A stretch of DNA of 64,000 bases from Bradyrhizobium diazoefficiens (GCF_016612535.1 NZ_JAENXS010000001.1:2815501-2879500), one strand, 5' to 3'; shown: positions 53,134 to 62,857, counted from the first letter of the stretch. The notes: a model not told the origin generated them from the sequence alone. Numbers and translations: made by a program.

Positions 53134-54153
53134 ATGGAACGGGACGCCGTACTGATCGATCTCGCGCTTCAAGGCGGCGGTTCGCACGGCGCCTTCGCGT
53201 GGGGCGTGCTCGACCGCCTGCTGGAGGAGAAGTGGCTGACCATCGCCGCGATCTCCGGAACCTCCGCAGGTGCCATGAATGCGGCGGTGCTGGCGGATGG
53301 GTGGACGGCCGGTGGCGCCGAAGGCGCACGCGCTGCGCTCGAACAATATTGGCGCCGCGTGTCGAAGGCAGCCGCCTTCAGCCCGCTCCAGCGCTCGCCG
53401 CTCGATCGGTTGATGGGGCGCTGGACGCTCGATACATCGCCTTTCTATATCCTGACCGATTTGATGTCGCGGGTGCTCTCGCCCTACGATCTCAATCCGA
53501 TGGGCTATAATCCGCTGCGCGCGGTGCTGGCGGAGAGCATCGATTTCGAACGGCTCGCGCGTTCGCCGATCAAGCTGTTCGTCACCGCGACACGAGTGCG
53601 AACCGGGCGTGGACGGATCTTCCGCAACGCCGAGATTACGGCGGACGTGCTGTTGGCATCTGCCTGCCTGCCGACCATGTTCCGCGCGATCGAGATCGAC
53701 GGGGAGCCCTATTGGGACGGCGGCTATGCCGGCAACCCCACCATCACGCCGCTGGTGCGCGAGAGCGACGCGCACGACACCATCCTCGTTCAGATCAATC
53801 CGACCGAGCGGCTGGACGAGCCACGGACCGCCGCGGAGATCCTCAACCGGCTCAACGAGATTTCCTTCAACTCGCCCCTGATGAAGGAGTTGCGCATGAT
53901 CGCGCTGCTGCGCCATGCCGCCGATCCCGGTGGCGGTGAAGGCGCGCGCTGGGCCAAAATGCGGACACACCGCATCAAGAGCGACATGCTGGCGAAGTTC
54001 GGCGCGTCGTCCAAGCTCAACGCGGAATGGGAGTTCGTCTCGATGTTGCGCGCCGAAGGATGTCAGGCAGCCGAGGCGTTTCTCGGCGAGCACGGCGCGG
54101 AGATCGGCCAGCGTTCGACCGCCGATCTCGATGTCCTGTTGTCGGAGTGCTGA
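53134..54153 (+). CDS. Patatin-like phospholipase
   Basis: A 339-residue protein with the patatin catalytic dyad: LQGGGSHGAFAWGVLDRL (oxyanion glycines), Ser44 in GTSAGAM and Asp195 in WDGGYAGNP. It probably hydrolyses acyl esters of phospholipids, from the cytosolic or membrane-surface side; it has no signal peptide with the ATG at 53134. It is followed after 3 bases by the GntP permease, so they share a message. The gene neighbourhood gives no clue to the lipid substrate. Confidence 0.87.
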   Translation: MERDAVLIDLALQGGGSHGAFAWGVLDRLLEEKWLTIAAISGTSAGAMNAAVLADGWTAGGAEGARAALEQYWRRVSKAAAFSPLQRSPLDRLMGRWTLDTSPFYILTDLMSRVLSPYDLNPMGYNPLRAVLAESIDFERLARSPIKLFVTATRVRTGRGRIFRNAEITADVLLASACLPTMFRAIEIDGEPYWDGGYAGNPTITPLVRESDAHDTILVQINPTERLDEPRTAAEILNRLNEISFNSPLMKELRMIALLRHAADPGGGEGARWAKMRTHRIKSDMLAKFGASSKLNAEWEFVSMLRAEGCQAAEAFLGEHGAEIGQRSTADLDVLLSEC

Positions 54154-54156
54154 GGC

Positions 54157-55611
54157 ATGGGTCTTCTCGGCCTCTTCGTCGGGCTAGGTTTGCTCGTCCT
54201 GTTTGCCTTTCGCGGCTGGAGCGTACTCCTGCTCGCGCCGTTCGCTGCGCTGGTCGCCGCGTTGTTCAGCGGCGAGCCGCTGCTTGCGAACCTGACCCAG
54301 GTTTTCATGGCGAATGCGGCGGGATTTCTCGCGCAGTTCTTCCCGATCTTTCTGCTCGGCGCCGTCTTCGGCAAGCTGATGGATGACAGCGGTGCGGTGA
54401 CGTCGGTTGCTGCCTTCATGGCGAAACGTCTCGGCGAGCGCCGCGTGATCCTGGCGGTGGTGTTGGCTGGTGCGATGGTCACCTATGGCGGCGTCAGCCT
54501 GTTCGTCGCGTTCTTCGTCATCGCCCCGATGGCCCGCTCGCTGTTTCGTGCCGCCGCAATTCCGCGTCGTCTGATTCCGGCCGCGATCGTGCTGGGCACG
54601 TCGACCTTCACGATGTCGGCTCTGCCTGGTACGCCGTCGATCCAGAATGCGATCCCGATGCCGTTCTTCAGCACCACGCCCTTTGCGGCGCCCGGTCTCG
54701 GCATCGTCGCTTCGCTGATCATGCTCGGCACGGGATTGTGGTGGCTGCATCGCGCCGAAGCCGCGGCGCGCCGTGCCGGGGAGGGTTATGGCGACGATGT
54801 CGAGGATGCGACTGAACGCGCCGCCGCCGACGAGCTCGTGCGCGAACGCGCGACGACGGCGCGGGAGTTCGATCCCGCGGAGCTGCAGCACGGCCATCGC
54901 AGCAGCGGGCCGTCGCCGGTTGTCAGCGCGATTGTGCCGCTGATTGTCGTCGTGGCGGTCAATCTCGTGATGTCGCTGATGGTGCTGCCGCGGCTGGACG
55001 TCGGCTATCTCGCCGAGCCGCGCTTTGGTGAAACGTCGCTCGCTGCCGTGGCGGGCGTCTGGTCGGTCGCGGTCGCCTTGACCGCAGCGATCGTCACGAC
55101 GATCGTGCTGAACTGGACGCGCCTGCCGGCGTTGCGGCAGACCATGGACGCTGGCGCCAATGCTTCGGTGCTGCCTGCGTTCAGCGTCGCAAGCCTCGTC
55201 GGCTTCGGAGCAGTCGTCGCCGCGCTGCCGGCGTTCGCGCTGGTGCGCGAGTGGGTGCTCGCGATCGAAGGCGGCCCGCTGGTGTCGCTCGCGGTCGCGA
55301 CCAACATCCTGGCGGCGCTGACCGGCTCGGCGTCGGGCGGTCTGACCATTGCGCTGGATGCGCTCGGCCAGACCTATGTCGAGCTTGCCGCGCGCACCGG
55401 CACCGACCTCGCACTGATGCATCGTGTTGCGGTGATCGGTTCGGGCACGCTGGACATCCTGCCGCACAATGGCGCGGTGGTCAGCCTGCTCGCGATCTGC
55501 GGCCTGACCCATCGCGACAGTTATTTTGACATCGTGATGGTGGGCATCGTGACGTCGCTCGTAGCGCTGGTGGCCGTGATCGCCCTGGGCAGCGCGCTTG
55601 GGTCGTTTTGA
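54157..55611 (+). CDS. GntP-family permease
   Basis: A 484-residue integral membrane protein with about 12-14 helices. VTYGGVSLFVAFFVIAPMA and SALPGTPSIQNAIPMPFFST are hallmark loops of the gluconate:H+ symporter (GntP) family, and TGSASGGLTIALDAL is typical in the second half. Substrates in the family include gluconate, D-glycerate, hydroxybutyrate and other carboxylates. It is co-transcribed with the patatin-like gene, which is an unusual pairing. Confidence 0.88.
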   Translation: MGLLGLFVGLGLLVLFAFRGWSVLLLAPFAALVAALFSGEPLLANLTQVFMANAAGFLAQFFPIFLLGAVFGKLMDDSGAVTSVAAFMAKRLGERRVILAVVLAGAMVTYGGVSLFVAFFVIAPMARSLFRAAAIPRRLIPAAIVLGTSTFTMSALPGTPSIQNAIPMPFFSTTPFAAPGLGIVASLIMLGTGLWWLHRAEAAARRAGEGYGDDVEDATERAAADELVRERATTAREFDPAELQHGHRSSGPSPVVSAIVPLIVVVAVNLVMSLMVLPRLDVGYLAEPRFGETSLAAVAGVWSVAVALTAAIVTTIVLNWTRLPALRQTMDAGANASVLPAFSVASLVGFGAVVAALPAFALVREWVLAIEGGPLVSLAVATNILAALTGSASGGLTIALDALGQTYVELAARTGTDLALMHRVAVIGSGTLDILPHNGAVVSLLAICGLTHRDSYFDIVMVGIVTSLVALVAVIALGSALGSF

Positions 55612-55693
55612 AGCAATGAGTGCGCAGCCGTGAGTGCTGCCTAAGCCGCTACGCGGCCCATCCACGCGTTTTCCTGCTGTACAAAGAACGTGG

Positions 55694-55716
55694 ATGCCCG
55701 GGACGGGTCCGGGCAT
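55694..55716. terminator. Hairpin between GntP and EmrB genes
   Basis: ATGCCCGG pairs with CCGGGCAT around a 7-base loop (GACGGGT) in the region between the convergent genes. The flanking sequence (GTGGATGCCCGGGAC... and GACGACC) recalls a dispersed rhizobial intergenic repeat. No T-run follows, so termination may be Rho-assisted. Confidence 0.5.
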
Positions 55717-55753
55717 GACGACCTTTCCCCGCGTGTGGGAAGAGGGAGAGGAC

Positions 55754-57376
55754 TTAGTGCGCGCCTCCGCTGCCGGCCGCCTTCACCCGCCGCGTCAGCA
55801 TCACCGCGATTGCGGCCAGCACCAGCACCACGCCGATCACGGCAAAGGTGTCGGAATAGCCCATCACCAGCGCCTGGCGCTTGACCGTCTTGCCGAGCGC
55901 GATGATGGCCTGCTCGCGCGCGGCATTCGGGTCGGGCACGCCGTGGGCGATGAAGTAGTTGGTGAGCTGCGCGATCCGGGTGCGGACCTCCTCGCGGCCG
56001 AGCGTCACGGAGTGACCGATGATGTTCGAGTGGAATTGCTCGCGCTTGGTGACGATAGTAGCTAACACCGCGGTGCCGATGGCGCCGCCGAGATTACGCA
56101 TCATGTTGGAGATGCCGGAGGCGGCGGGCGCGTCTTGCGGCGCAACGCTGCCGAGGCTCAGCGCAGACAGCGGCGCCAGCGTCAAGGCCTGGCCCACGGC
56201 GCGCACGACGTTGGGAATGAAGAACTGATCGCCGGAATAGTCGAGCGACATCTGAATATTCAGGAACGAGCTCACGGCGAACAGCAGCAGGCCGACCGTT
56301 GCGATGTAGCGCGTGTCGAACCGCTGCATCAGTTTCGGCACCAGCGGAATCAGCAGTAGCTGCGGCAGGCCGGTCCAGGCCAGTACGTTGCCGATCTGCT
56401 CGGCATTATACCCTTGCACCTGGCCGAGATAGGCCGGCAGCAGATAGACCGAGCCGAACAGCGCGAAGCCGAGGAACACTGCGGCGATCGTGCCGACGCC
56501 GAAATTCCACTGCGTCAGCAGGCGCAGCCGCAGCAGCGGCTTCTCGACCACCAGCTCGTTATAGATGAACAGCGACAGGCTGACCGCGGCGATGATCGCG
56601 AGCCGCACGATGAAGGGCGAGCCGAACCAGTCGTCCTTGTTGCCTTCCTCGAGCACCGCCTGAAGCGAGGCCAGGCCGATCACCATGGTCGCGATGCCGA
56701 ACCAGTCGCCTTCGCGCAACAGTCCGAGGTTGATTGGCTGACGCTCAAGTGTAAAGAAGAGGATGGTCACCATAATCGCGGTGGGCAGCACGTTAACATA
56801 GAAGATGGTCTGCCAGCCGTAGTTCTCGGTGAGAAAGCCGCCGATGGTCGGGCCGATCGCGGGCGCGAAGGTCACGGCGAGCGAGAACATGGCAAGGCCG
56901 ATCGGCTGCTGGCCCTTCGGCAGCTTGGTGAAGACAAGTGTGAAGGCCATCGGGATCAGCACGCCGCCGAAGAAGCCCTGGAAACCGCGCATCGCGATCA
57001 TCGAGGGCAGATCGTGGGTGAAGGCGCAGGCCACCGAGAAGGCCGCAAACAGCGTCGCGAAGCTCAGCATGATGTTGCGGAACGAGAACACCCGCGACAG
57101 ATAGTCGGTCAGCGGAATCACGATGATCTCGCCGATCAGATACGACGTCGAGATCCAGGATCCGTTGTCGACGCCGGTACCGATGCCGCCCTCGATATTG
57201 AGCAGCGAGGCGTTGGTGATCTGGATGTTCAGGATCGCCATGAAGGCGCCGATCATCGCCGCGAACACGGCGATCCAGATCGTGGCACTGGCGCGATTGG
57301 GATCGGCTACGACGCGCTCAGGCGTCGCGGCCGGTGTTGCTCGTGCTGGCGTCGAGATTGAGATGCTGTTTGACAT
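55754..57376 (-). CDS. emrB: DHA2-family MFS multidrug efflux pump (EmrB type)
   Basis: A 540-residue protein with about 14 membrane helices. IQITNASLLNIEGGIGTGVD in TM1 and DYLSRVFSFRNIMLSFATLF match DHA2 transporters, and RGFQGFFGGVLIPMAFTLVF is motif C-like. It works with an EmrA adaptor and an outer-membrane channel to export hydrophobic drugs. Its start at 57376 (GGAGGG upstream) lies 59 bases inside the end of emrA, an unusually long overlap. Confidence 0.9.
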   Translation of the reverse strand: MSNSISISTPARATPAATPERVVADPNRASATIWIAVFAAMIGAFMAILNIQITNASLLNIEGGIGTGVDNGSWISTSYLIGEIIVIPLTDYLSRVFSFRNIMLSFATLFAAFSVACAFTHDLPSMIAMRGFQGFFGGVLIPMAFTLVFTKLPKGQQPIGLAMFSLAVTFAPAIGPTIGGFLTENYGWQTIFYVNVLPTAIMVTILFFTLERQPINLGLLREGDWFGIATMVIGLASLQAVLEEGNKDDWFGSPFIVRLAIIAAVSLSLFIYNELVVEKPLLRLRLLTQWNFGVGTIAAVFLGFALFGSVYLLPAYLGQVQGYNAEQIGNVLAWTGLPQLLLIPLVPKLMQRFDTRYIATVGLLLFAVSSFLNIQMSLDYSGDQFFIPNVVRAVGQALTLAPLSALSLGSVAPQDAPAASGISNMMRNLGGAIGTAVLATIVTKREQFHSNIIGHSVTLGREEVRTRIAQLTNYFIAHGVPDPNAAREQAIIALGKTVKRQALVMGYSDTFAVIGVVLVLAAIAVMLTRRVKAAGSGGAH

Positions 57377-58574
57377 GGCACGACCCTCCGGAAACAAGCT
57401 TTGCTTTCGCCTTAGACGTCGCCTTGGGCGTCGTTGCCGCTTGCGCGGTCGGCGCTGAACGGGTTGCGATCGTCGGGATCACGGACATGCCAGGCCGCAG
57501 CTCGATCGCAGGCTGCGTCTCGGCATCCAGCGCGATCTTCACGGGGATGCGCTGCACGACCTTGGTGAAATTGCCGGTGGCGTTGTCCGGCGGCAGCAGG
57601 GCGAACTCCTGGCCGCTGGCCGGCGCGATGGAATCGACGTGACCGTGCACGACCTGGCCCGGGAACGTGTCGACCTCGATCTCGACCTCTTGTCCCGCGC
57701 GGACCTGGGTGAGTTGGGTCTCCTTGAAATTGGCGACCACATAGGCGCCCTCGGCCGGCACGATCGACATCAGCTGGGTTCCGGCCTGCACATATTGGCC
57801 GACGCGGAGCGTGCGGTTGCCGATGACGCCGTCGATCGGGGAGACGATCGTGGTATAGCCGAGATTGAGCTCGGCCTGGTGCTGAAGTGCGGCCGCGCGG
57901 GCGGCCGCAGCGTTGGCCTGCGCGATCTCGGCCTTCAGCAGCTCGACCTGCTTGAGGGCGGAGGCGAGATTGGCGGTATCGCGCTGGATCGCGGCCTCGG
58001 CGCCGGCGTTGCGCGACTGCGCCTGCTGGGCGTTCTGCACGCTGCCATAGCCGGTCGCGGCGAGATCCGTGTAGCGCTTGTTCTCTTGCTGGGCGAAGGT
58101 CTTCGCGGCGGTGTCGACGTCGATGGTCGCTCTCGCCGCGGCGATCACCGCGTCCTGAACATCGAGCTGCGCCCGCTTGCTCGTGATCGTCGCATTCGCA
58201 GCCGCGACATCGGCTCTGGCCTGGTCGAGCGCGACGCGGAAGTCGCGGTCGTCGATGCGAGCCAGCACCTGGCCGGCCTTCACATGCTCGTTATCGCCGA
58301 CCACGACGCGGTCGAGATAGCCGCTGACCTTCGGCGCGATGGTGGTGTTGTCGGCCTTCACATAGGCGTCATCGGTGGAGACGAGGAAGCGGCCGACGGT
58401 CCAGTAATCGTAACCGTACCAGCTCGCCCCGGCGAGGGTCAGGGCGGCCACCCCCGCCAGCAACAGCTTGCGAAGGTTCAGCTTTCGGCGCGGCACGGTG
58501 GGCAGGACGCCCTCCGGAGCCGCGGTTGGAACCACGTTGGCTTCAATCTTGGACGGGTTGGCGTGCGCGGTCAT
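57318..58574 (-). CDS. emrA: HlyD/EmrA-type adaptor (membrane fusion protein)
   Basis: A 418-residue protein with a cytosolic N-terminus, one membrane helix at about 37-55 (LLLAGVAALTLAGASWYGY), then lipoyl halves (VSTDDAYVKADNTTIAPKVS and LGYTTIVSPIDGVIGNRTLR) around a long coiled coil rich in Ala/Gln. It links EmrB to an outer-membrane channel. The C-terminus (ATTPKATSKAKAKLVSGG onwards) is a low-complexity basic tail. It is divergent from the TetR gene at 58665, a common drug-sensor layout. Confidence 0.9.
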   Translation of the reverse strand: MTAHANPSKIEANVVPTAAPEGVLPTVPRRKLNLRKLLLAGVAALTLAGASWYGYDYWTVGRFLVSTDDAYVKADNTTIAPKVSGYLDRVVVGDNEHVKAGQVLARIDDRDFRVALDQARADVAAANATITSKRAQLDVQDAVIAAARATIDVDTAAKTFAQQENKRYTDLAATGYGSVQNAQQAQSRNAGAEAAIQRDTANLASALKQVELLKAEIAQANAAAARAAALQHQAELNLGYTTIVSPIDGVIGNRTLRVGQYVQAGTQLMSIVPAEGAYVVANFKETQLTQVRAGQEVEIEVDTFPGQVVHGHVDSIAPASGQEFALLPPDNATGNFTKVVQRIPVKIALDAETQPAIELRPGMSVIPTIATRSAPTAQAATTPKATSKAKAKLVSGGSCHVKQHLNLDASTSNTGRDA

Positions 58575-58592
58575 GGCCGGCTCCCTGAATTA

Positions 58593-58636
58593 GGAAACTT
58601 GACGATTTCCAAAATAGGACTAGCTTCGGGATAGTC
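58593..58636. promoter_or_regulatory. Candidate TetR operators upstream of emrA
   Basis: GACTA (58618-58622) and TAGTC (58632-58636) form a 5-base inverted repeat with a 9-base spacer. Next to it GGAAA (58593-58597) and TTTCC (58606-58610) form another. The region lies between emrA (58574) and the TetR start (58665) and is where such a repressor would act. Confidence 0.4.
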
Positions 58637-58664
58637 AATGGAATGACAGGCATCATTTAAAAAC

Positions 58665-59336
58665 ATGGCTCAGGCAAAATCGGAAAGTGAGTGCCGCCCG
58701 CGCGGGCGGCCGCCGGTGCGCAGCGACGACGAGACGAAGCAGATCGTCTTCGAGGCCGCCCGGCACGCCTTCGCCGTCGACGGTTATGCCGCGACCAGCA
58801 CCGAAGCGCTGGCACGCGCCGCCGGCATCTCGACCAAAACGCTGTATCGTTTATTTCCAGGCAAGGCGGCGCTGTTCGAGGCGATGTGCGCGGACCGGCT
58901 CGAGCAGCTGTTGTCCGCCGTCGACCTCCAGGCGAGCGGCGACGTCGATATCGAGACGGGGCTGCGCGCTGCGCTGCTCGCCTGCGCCGATCTCGCGCTC
59001 GATCCAGAGGTCGTGGCGTTGCAGCGCATGGTGTTGCAGGAGTCCGCCGCATTCCCCGATCTCGCCGCCAATTTCTACAAGAACGGCATTTCCCGCACCG
59101 TCACGGCACTCGCGCGCTGGCTGCGCGTGCAGGTGAAAAAGAAGCTCATCATGCTCGACGATGTCGACGAGGCCGCCGGCATCCTGATCGGCATGGTCGC
59201 ATCGGCGCCGCAGCGCGCGGCGATCTACGGCGGTCTGCCCTTGCCGTCGCGGAAGGACATCGCGCGGCGCGTGCGCAATTGCGCGGTCCTGTTCCTGAAC
59301 GGTTGCCGCGCCGCGCCGGACCAGCGGCCCCTTTGA
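58665..59336 (+). CDS. TetR-family regulator of the EmrAB pump
   Basis: A 223-residue regulator. A short basic Pro/Arg segment is followed by the HTH (IVFEAARHAFAVDGYAATST, then AGISTKTLYRLFPGKAALFE) at about residues 27-75. A C-terminal TetR_C domain follows (LACADLALDPEVVALQRMVL, NGISRTVTALARWLRVQVK). The family type that starts RPRGRPPVRSDDET is often next to efflux genes. It is divergent from emrA and most likely represses it. It overlaps the -35 element of the MarR gene downstream. Confidence 0.88.
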   Translation: MAQAKSESECRPRGRPPVRSDDETKQIVFEAARHAFAVDGYAATSTEALARAAGISTKTLYRLFPGKAALFEAMCADRLEQLLSAVDLQASGDVDIETGLRAALLACADLALDPEVVALQRMVLQESAAFPDLAANFYKNGISRTVTALARWLRVQVKKKLIMLDDVDEAAGILIGMVASAPQRAAIYGGLPLPSRKDIARRVRNCAVLFLNGCRAAPDQRPL

Positions 59337-59361
59337 CAATCCTCTCCGCCGCCGCTATCTA
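59333..59361 (+). promoter_or_regulatory. Sigma-70-type promoter of the MarR gene, leaderless
   Basis: TTGACA (59333-59338) is separated by 17 bases from TATCTA (59356-59361). The expected transcription start is at or very near 59368, which is the A of the MarR ATG, so the mRNA should have no leader. Confidence 0.65.
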
Positions 59362-59377
59362 TTTCGCATGCGAAATA
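59360..59377. promoter_or_regulatory. Perfect palindrome over the MarR start codon
   Basis: TATTTCGCATGCGAAATA is an uninterrupted 18-base palindrome. It covers the end of the -10 element and the ATG (59368). Binding of the MarR dimer here would block RNA polymerase directly. The length and half-site spacing fit MarR-family operators. Confidence 0.8.
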
Positions 59378-59853
59378 ATGGGACCACAGCGGGGCGCCAT
59401 CGGCTGATCTATCTGTTGAGCGTCGCGCAACGGCGGTTGCAGCGCTGGATGGCCGCCCAGCCCGGGAATGAGGTCACGCCGGCGCAGGCGGGGTTGTTGT
59501 TCATTCTCGGCAAGCAGGACGGCGTCTTGATGGGCGAGGCAGGGGCGGCGCTCGATCTCGGGCCGGCCGGCATAACCGGCCTCGTCGATCGCAGTGCCGC
59601 GGCGAAGCTGGTCGAGCGGCGGGCCGATCGCGAGGATGGACGCGCCTGGCGGGTCTGGTTGACGCCGAAGGGGCGAACCGCGCTGGCGCAGGCAAAGGCC
59701 GGCACGGCGGCAGTCAATGCGGCGCTGACGGACGGGTTTACCAGCGCGGAGATCGACATCGTCGCGCGCTGGCTGACGAGCATTCAGCACAAGTTTCCAA
59801 GAGACGCTGCAAGAGACACAACAAGAGACCCGACAACAGATCCAGAGGAATAA
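59368..59853 (+). CDS. MarR-family transcriptional regulator
   Basis: A 161-residue regulator: VAQRRLQRWMAAQPGNEVTP, LDLGPAGITGLVDRSAAAKL (recognition helix) and the wing DREDGRAWRVWLTPKGRTAL. The C-terminus is an Arg/Asp/Thr-rich tail. The ATG at 59368 has no Shine-Dalgarno sequence, agreeing with a leaderless message. It precedes the enoyl-CoA hydratase gene by 12 bases and probably controls both through the palindrome at 59360, with an acyl- or aryl-CoA-like inducer possible. Confidence 0.87.
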   Translation: MRNNGTTAGRHRLIYLLSVAQRRLQRWMAAQPGNEVTPAQAGLLFILGKQDGVLMGEAGAALDLGPAGITGLVDRSAAAKLVERRADREDGRAWRVWLTPKGRTALAQAKAGTAAVNAALTDGFTSAEIDIVARWLTSIQHKFPRDAARDTTRDPTTDPEE

Positions 59854-59865
59854 CAGGAGAGAGCC

Positions 59866-60636
59866 ATGACCGAGCATGTCCGGATCGAGAACCAGGGCGG
59901 AATTCTCACCCTCACGCTGGCGCGCCCCGACAAGAAGAATGCGCTGACGGACGCGATGTACGGCAAGCTCGCCGACACCATCGAATCCGCCGAGTCCGAT
60001 CCGTCCGCGCGCGTGCTGCTGATCCGCGGCGAGGGCGATATGTTCACTGCCGGCAACGATGTCGGCGAGTTTGCAGCCGTGGCGAGCGGCAAGTCCGAGG
60101 GTAGCCGCAATGTCGGCCGTTTCATCCAGTCGCTGGCGCGTTGCACCCGTCCGCTGGTTGCGGCGGTGCAGGGCCGCGCCGTCGGGGTCGGCACCACGAT
60201 GCTGCTGCATTGCGATCTCGTCGTGCTCGCCGAAAATACTCAGTTGTCGACGCCCTTCGTCAGCCTCGCGCTGGTGCCGGAGGCCGCGTCGAGCCTGCTG
60301 ATGCCGGCGCGCATCGGCTATGCCCGTGCCTATGAAATGTTTGCGCTCGGCGAGACCGTGTCGGCCAAGGCCGCGCTGGAATGGGGACTTGTCAACCGCG
60401 TGGTGCCGCTCGACAAGCTTGATGCCGAAGCGCTCGCGCTCGCCCAGCGTCTGGCCCGGCAGCCGGCCGGTGCGCTGACTGCGACCAAGAAGCTGATGCG
60501 CAACGGCGAGGCGCTGGTCGCGCAGATGCAGGCCGAGGGCGAACAGTTCGCACGGCGCCTGCGCACAGCGGAGGCGCGCGAGGCCTTCACCGCCTTTGCC
60601 GAGCGGCGTCCACCGGATTTCACGAAAGTTTCGTGA
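59866..60636 (+). CDS. Enoyl-CoA hydratase/isomerase family protein
   Basis: A 256-residue crotonase-fold enzyme: LARPDKKNALTDAMYGKL, GEGDMFTAGNDVGEFAAV (the oxyanion hole), and PLVAAVQGRAVGVGTTMLLH. LVPEAASSLLMPARIGYARA places a Glu where hydratases have their second catalytic acid; the first is not conserved in the usual place, so an isomerase reaction is possible. It is co-transcribed with the MarR gene. AGGAGAG precedes the ATG. Confidence 0.87.
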   Translation: MTEHVRIENQGGILTLTLARPDKKNALTDAMYGKLADTIESAESDPSARVLLIRGEGDMFTAGNDVGEFAAVASGKSEGSRNVGRFIQSLARCTRPLVAAVQGRAVGVGTTMLLHCDLVVLAENTQLSTPFVSLALVPEAASSLLMPARIGYARAYEMFALGETVSAKAALEWGLVNRVVPLDKLDAEALALAQRLARQPAGALTATKKLMRNGEALVAQMQAEGEQFARRLRTAEAREAFTAFAERRPPDFTKVS

Positions 60637-60642
60637 CACCAG

Positions 60643-60664
60643 GGCTGCCCGAATGCGGGCAGCC
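60643..60664. terminator. Hairpin after the enoyl-CoA hydratase gene
   Basis: GGCTGCCCG pairs with CGGGCAGCC around an AATG loop, 6 bases after the stop codon. It lacks a T-run, but position and stem strength suggest transcription ends here. Confidence 0.5.
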
Positions 60665-60753
60665 GGAACCGCCTCGATTCGACTAAAACCTTAACGGAAC
60701 ATTGGCATGTCGCGGTGCAAGGTGGCCTCTCGTGAAGAGTAGGCCCCTGACCC

Positions 60754-62835
60754 ATGTCCATGTTTAAGAAATCGGTAAGTTCGCTTCTCCTGGTGTTGAT
60801 GGCCCTGCTGGCGGCCGGTGCGCTCGCCAGCACGGCGATCCAGATGGTCGGGGCCTTCGGCCGCTACAGCGACAGTCTCGAGACCGCACGGCTCGCCGCC
60901 GCCGACAAGGCGATATTCCACGGCGTGCTGTCCTTGCGCAACAATCGCGGCGATGCCCAGAGCGCCATCCTCGGTGACGACGATCCGCGCGCCAAGCTCG
61001 GCGAAGCGGAGAAGGCCGAGCAGGGCGGCTATGACGGCATCGGGGCTGCGCTCGCCACTGTCGATTTCGCCCGCCGCGACGAGCTCGCAAGCACGCTCAA
61101 GCAGCGTTGGGGTGAGGCCTCACCGCAATTCCAGCTGTTCTACGCCGAGGCCAAGCTTCCGCGCGCCGAGCGCAAGATCGAGCGGACCAACTCCTGGTAC
61201 AATGCCGTCACCAAGGTGATCGACACGGCCAACCTGGCCTCCACCGCGGTGTCGAACCGTGCCTGGATGAACGATCCCTTCATCGCCCGCATGATCCAGA
61301 TCCGCCGTCTCGCCTGGCAGGTGCGCGACCGCTACGGAATCCATTGTTCGATGCTGCGTTCGAACGTCAACGGCAGCAAGCCGCTCGACGACACCCAGAA
61401 GCGGTTGCTGGCGCAATGGGACGGCACCATCGCCTCCGGCTGGTCCGGCATGGCCGAACTGCTGGCCGCGCCCGACGTGACGGCGGAATTGGTGACCGCA
61501 GCCACGGACGCGAAGATCAAGACCGAGGGCGTGCTCAAGCAGATCGGCGAGATCACCAAGAACTTTGACGGCAGCGGCAAGCCCGCGATGCCTGCCTCGG
61601 AGTGGAACACGCTGTGCCAGTCGCCGTTCCCGCTCATCGTCGCGGTCGCGACCAAGGCGCTGGACCAGTCGATCGCCCGGGCCGAGACCGTGCAGGCGAA
61701 GGCGCTGACCAACCTTGTGATCCAGTCGCTTGCCTTCCTTCTGGCGCTCGCCGTGACCTTGACGGGCGTCTACGTCGTGCGCAATCGCCTGATGCGCCCG
61801 GTCCGTGCCATCCTGGACGCCATCGCGCGAATCAGCGCCCGCGATTATGCGACACCGGTTCCGCAATCCAGATATCCCGACGAGTTCGGCACCATGGCCG
61901 CTGCACTCGAAAGCCTGCGCGAAAGTGCGGCAACCGCGGAGCGGTTGGGCCAAGAGCGCGAATCGCAGCAGGCGCTCCAGCTCGCGCGCTCCGGCACCGT
62001 GGACGAGGCCTGCCGCAGCTTTGACGACACCGTGCAGGCGGTCATCCACAGCGTTGCGGCGTCGGCGAAGGAACTCGACGCCACCGCGACCGATGTGCGC
62101 ACGCTGGTGTCGGAATCGAGCACCCAGACGGCTGCCGTCGCTTCGTCCGCCGAGCAGGCCACCAACAATCTCGAGACCATCGCGGCTGCGACCGAGGAGC
62201 TTTCGGCCTCGGTCGGCGAAATCTCTGCACAGGTGCAGGCCAGCGCACGCGACGCGCGCGAAGCGGTGTCGCAGGTGGCGCAGACCAACGCCACGGTCGA
62301 GATCCTCGACCAGACCGCGAGCCGCATCAGCGAAGTCGTGAAGATGATCCACGCCATCGCCGGCCAGACCAACCTGCTCGCGCTCAACGCGACCATCGAG
62401 GCGGCCCGCGCCGGCGAAGCCGGCCGTGGCTTTGCGGTGGTTGCCGGCGAAGTCAAAAGCCTCGCGGCGCAGACCGCGACCGCGACGGAAGAAATCTCGC
62501 GTCAGGTCGAGGAGATCCAAGGTGCGACCGGGCAGGCGGTCGCCGCCATCCGCTCGATCGGCGGTGCCATCAGCGGTATCGACGAGAAGATGACCGCGAT
62601 CGCCGCTGCCGTCGAACAGCAGCGCGCGGCCACCACCGAAATCTCGCGCAACTTCCAACATGCCGCCCAGGGCACCCGCGAGGTCACCGACACCATCGGC
62701 AGCGTCGCCAAGCTCAACCAGGAGACCGGCAACGCCGGCACGGTACTGTCCCAGTCGGTGACGAAGATGTCGGCCGACGCAGACCGCCTGCGCGTCGCGG
62801 TCGAGGGCTTCCTCGGCGCGGTGAAGACCGCATAG
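60754..62835 (+). CDS. Methyl-accepting chemotaxis protein
   Basis: A 693-residue chemoreceptor. TM1 is at about 8-30, a periplasmic sensor of about 290 residues follows, TM2 is at about 320-343 and a HAMP domain follows ([20 protein letters not shown]). The cytoplasmic hairpin tip ([20 protein letters not shown], at about 530-555) is the CheA/CheW-contact region. No CheR-docking pentapeptide is visible at the C-terminus (which ends [12 protein letters not shown]). The sensor ligand is unknown and the sensor domain is not a simple four-helix Tar type. No che gene is adjacent. Confidence 0.9.
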   Translation: MSMFKKSVSSLLLVLMALLAAGALASTAIQMVGAFGRYSDSLETARLAAADKAIFHGVLSLRNNRGDAQSAILGDDDPRAKLGEAEKAEQGGYDGIGAALATVDFARRDELASTLKQRWGEASPQFQLFYAEAKLPRAERKIERTNSWYNAVTKVIDTANLASTAVSNRAWMNDPFIARMIQIRRLAWQVRDRYGIHCSMLRSNVNGSKPLDDTQKRLLAQWDGTIASGWSGMAELLAAPDVTAELVTAATDAKIKTEGVLKQIGEITKNFDGSGKPAMPASEWNTLCQSPFPLIVAVATKALDQSIARAETVQAKALTNLVIQSLAFLLALAVTLTGVYVVRNRLMRPVRAILDAIARISARDYATPVPQSRYPDEFGTMAAALESLRESAATAERLGQERESQQALQLARSGTVDEACRSFDDTVQAVIHSVAASAKELDATATDVRTLVSESSTQTAAVASSAEQATNNLETIAAATEELSASVGEISAQVQASARDAREAVSQVAQTNATVEILDQTASRISEVVKMIHAIAGQTNLLALNATIEAARAGEAGRGFAVVAGEVKSLAAQTATATEEISRQVEEIQGATGQAVAAIRSIGGAISGIDEKMTAIAAAVEQQRAATTEISRNFQHAAQGTREVTDTIGSVAKLNQETGNAGTVLSQSVTKMSADADRLRVAVEGFLGAVKTA

Positions 62836-62857
62836 CTTTCATCCCCTGTTCCAACGG

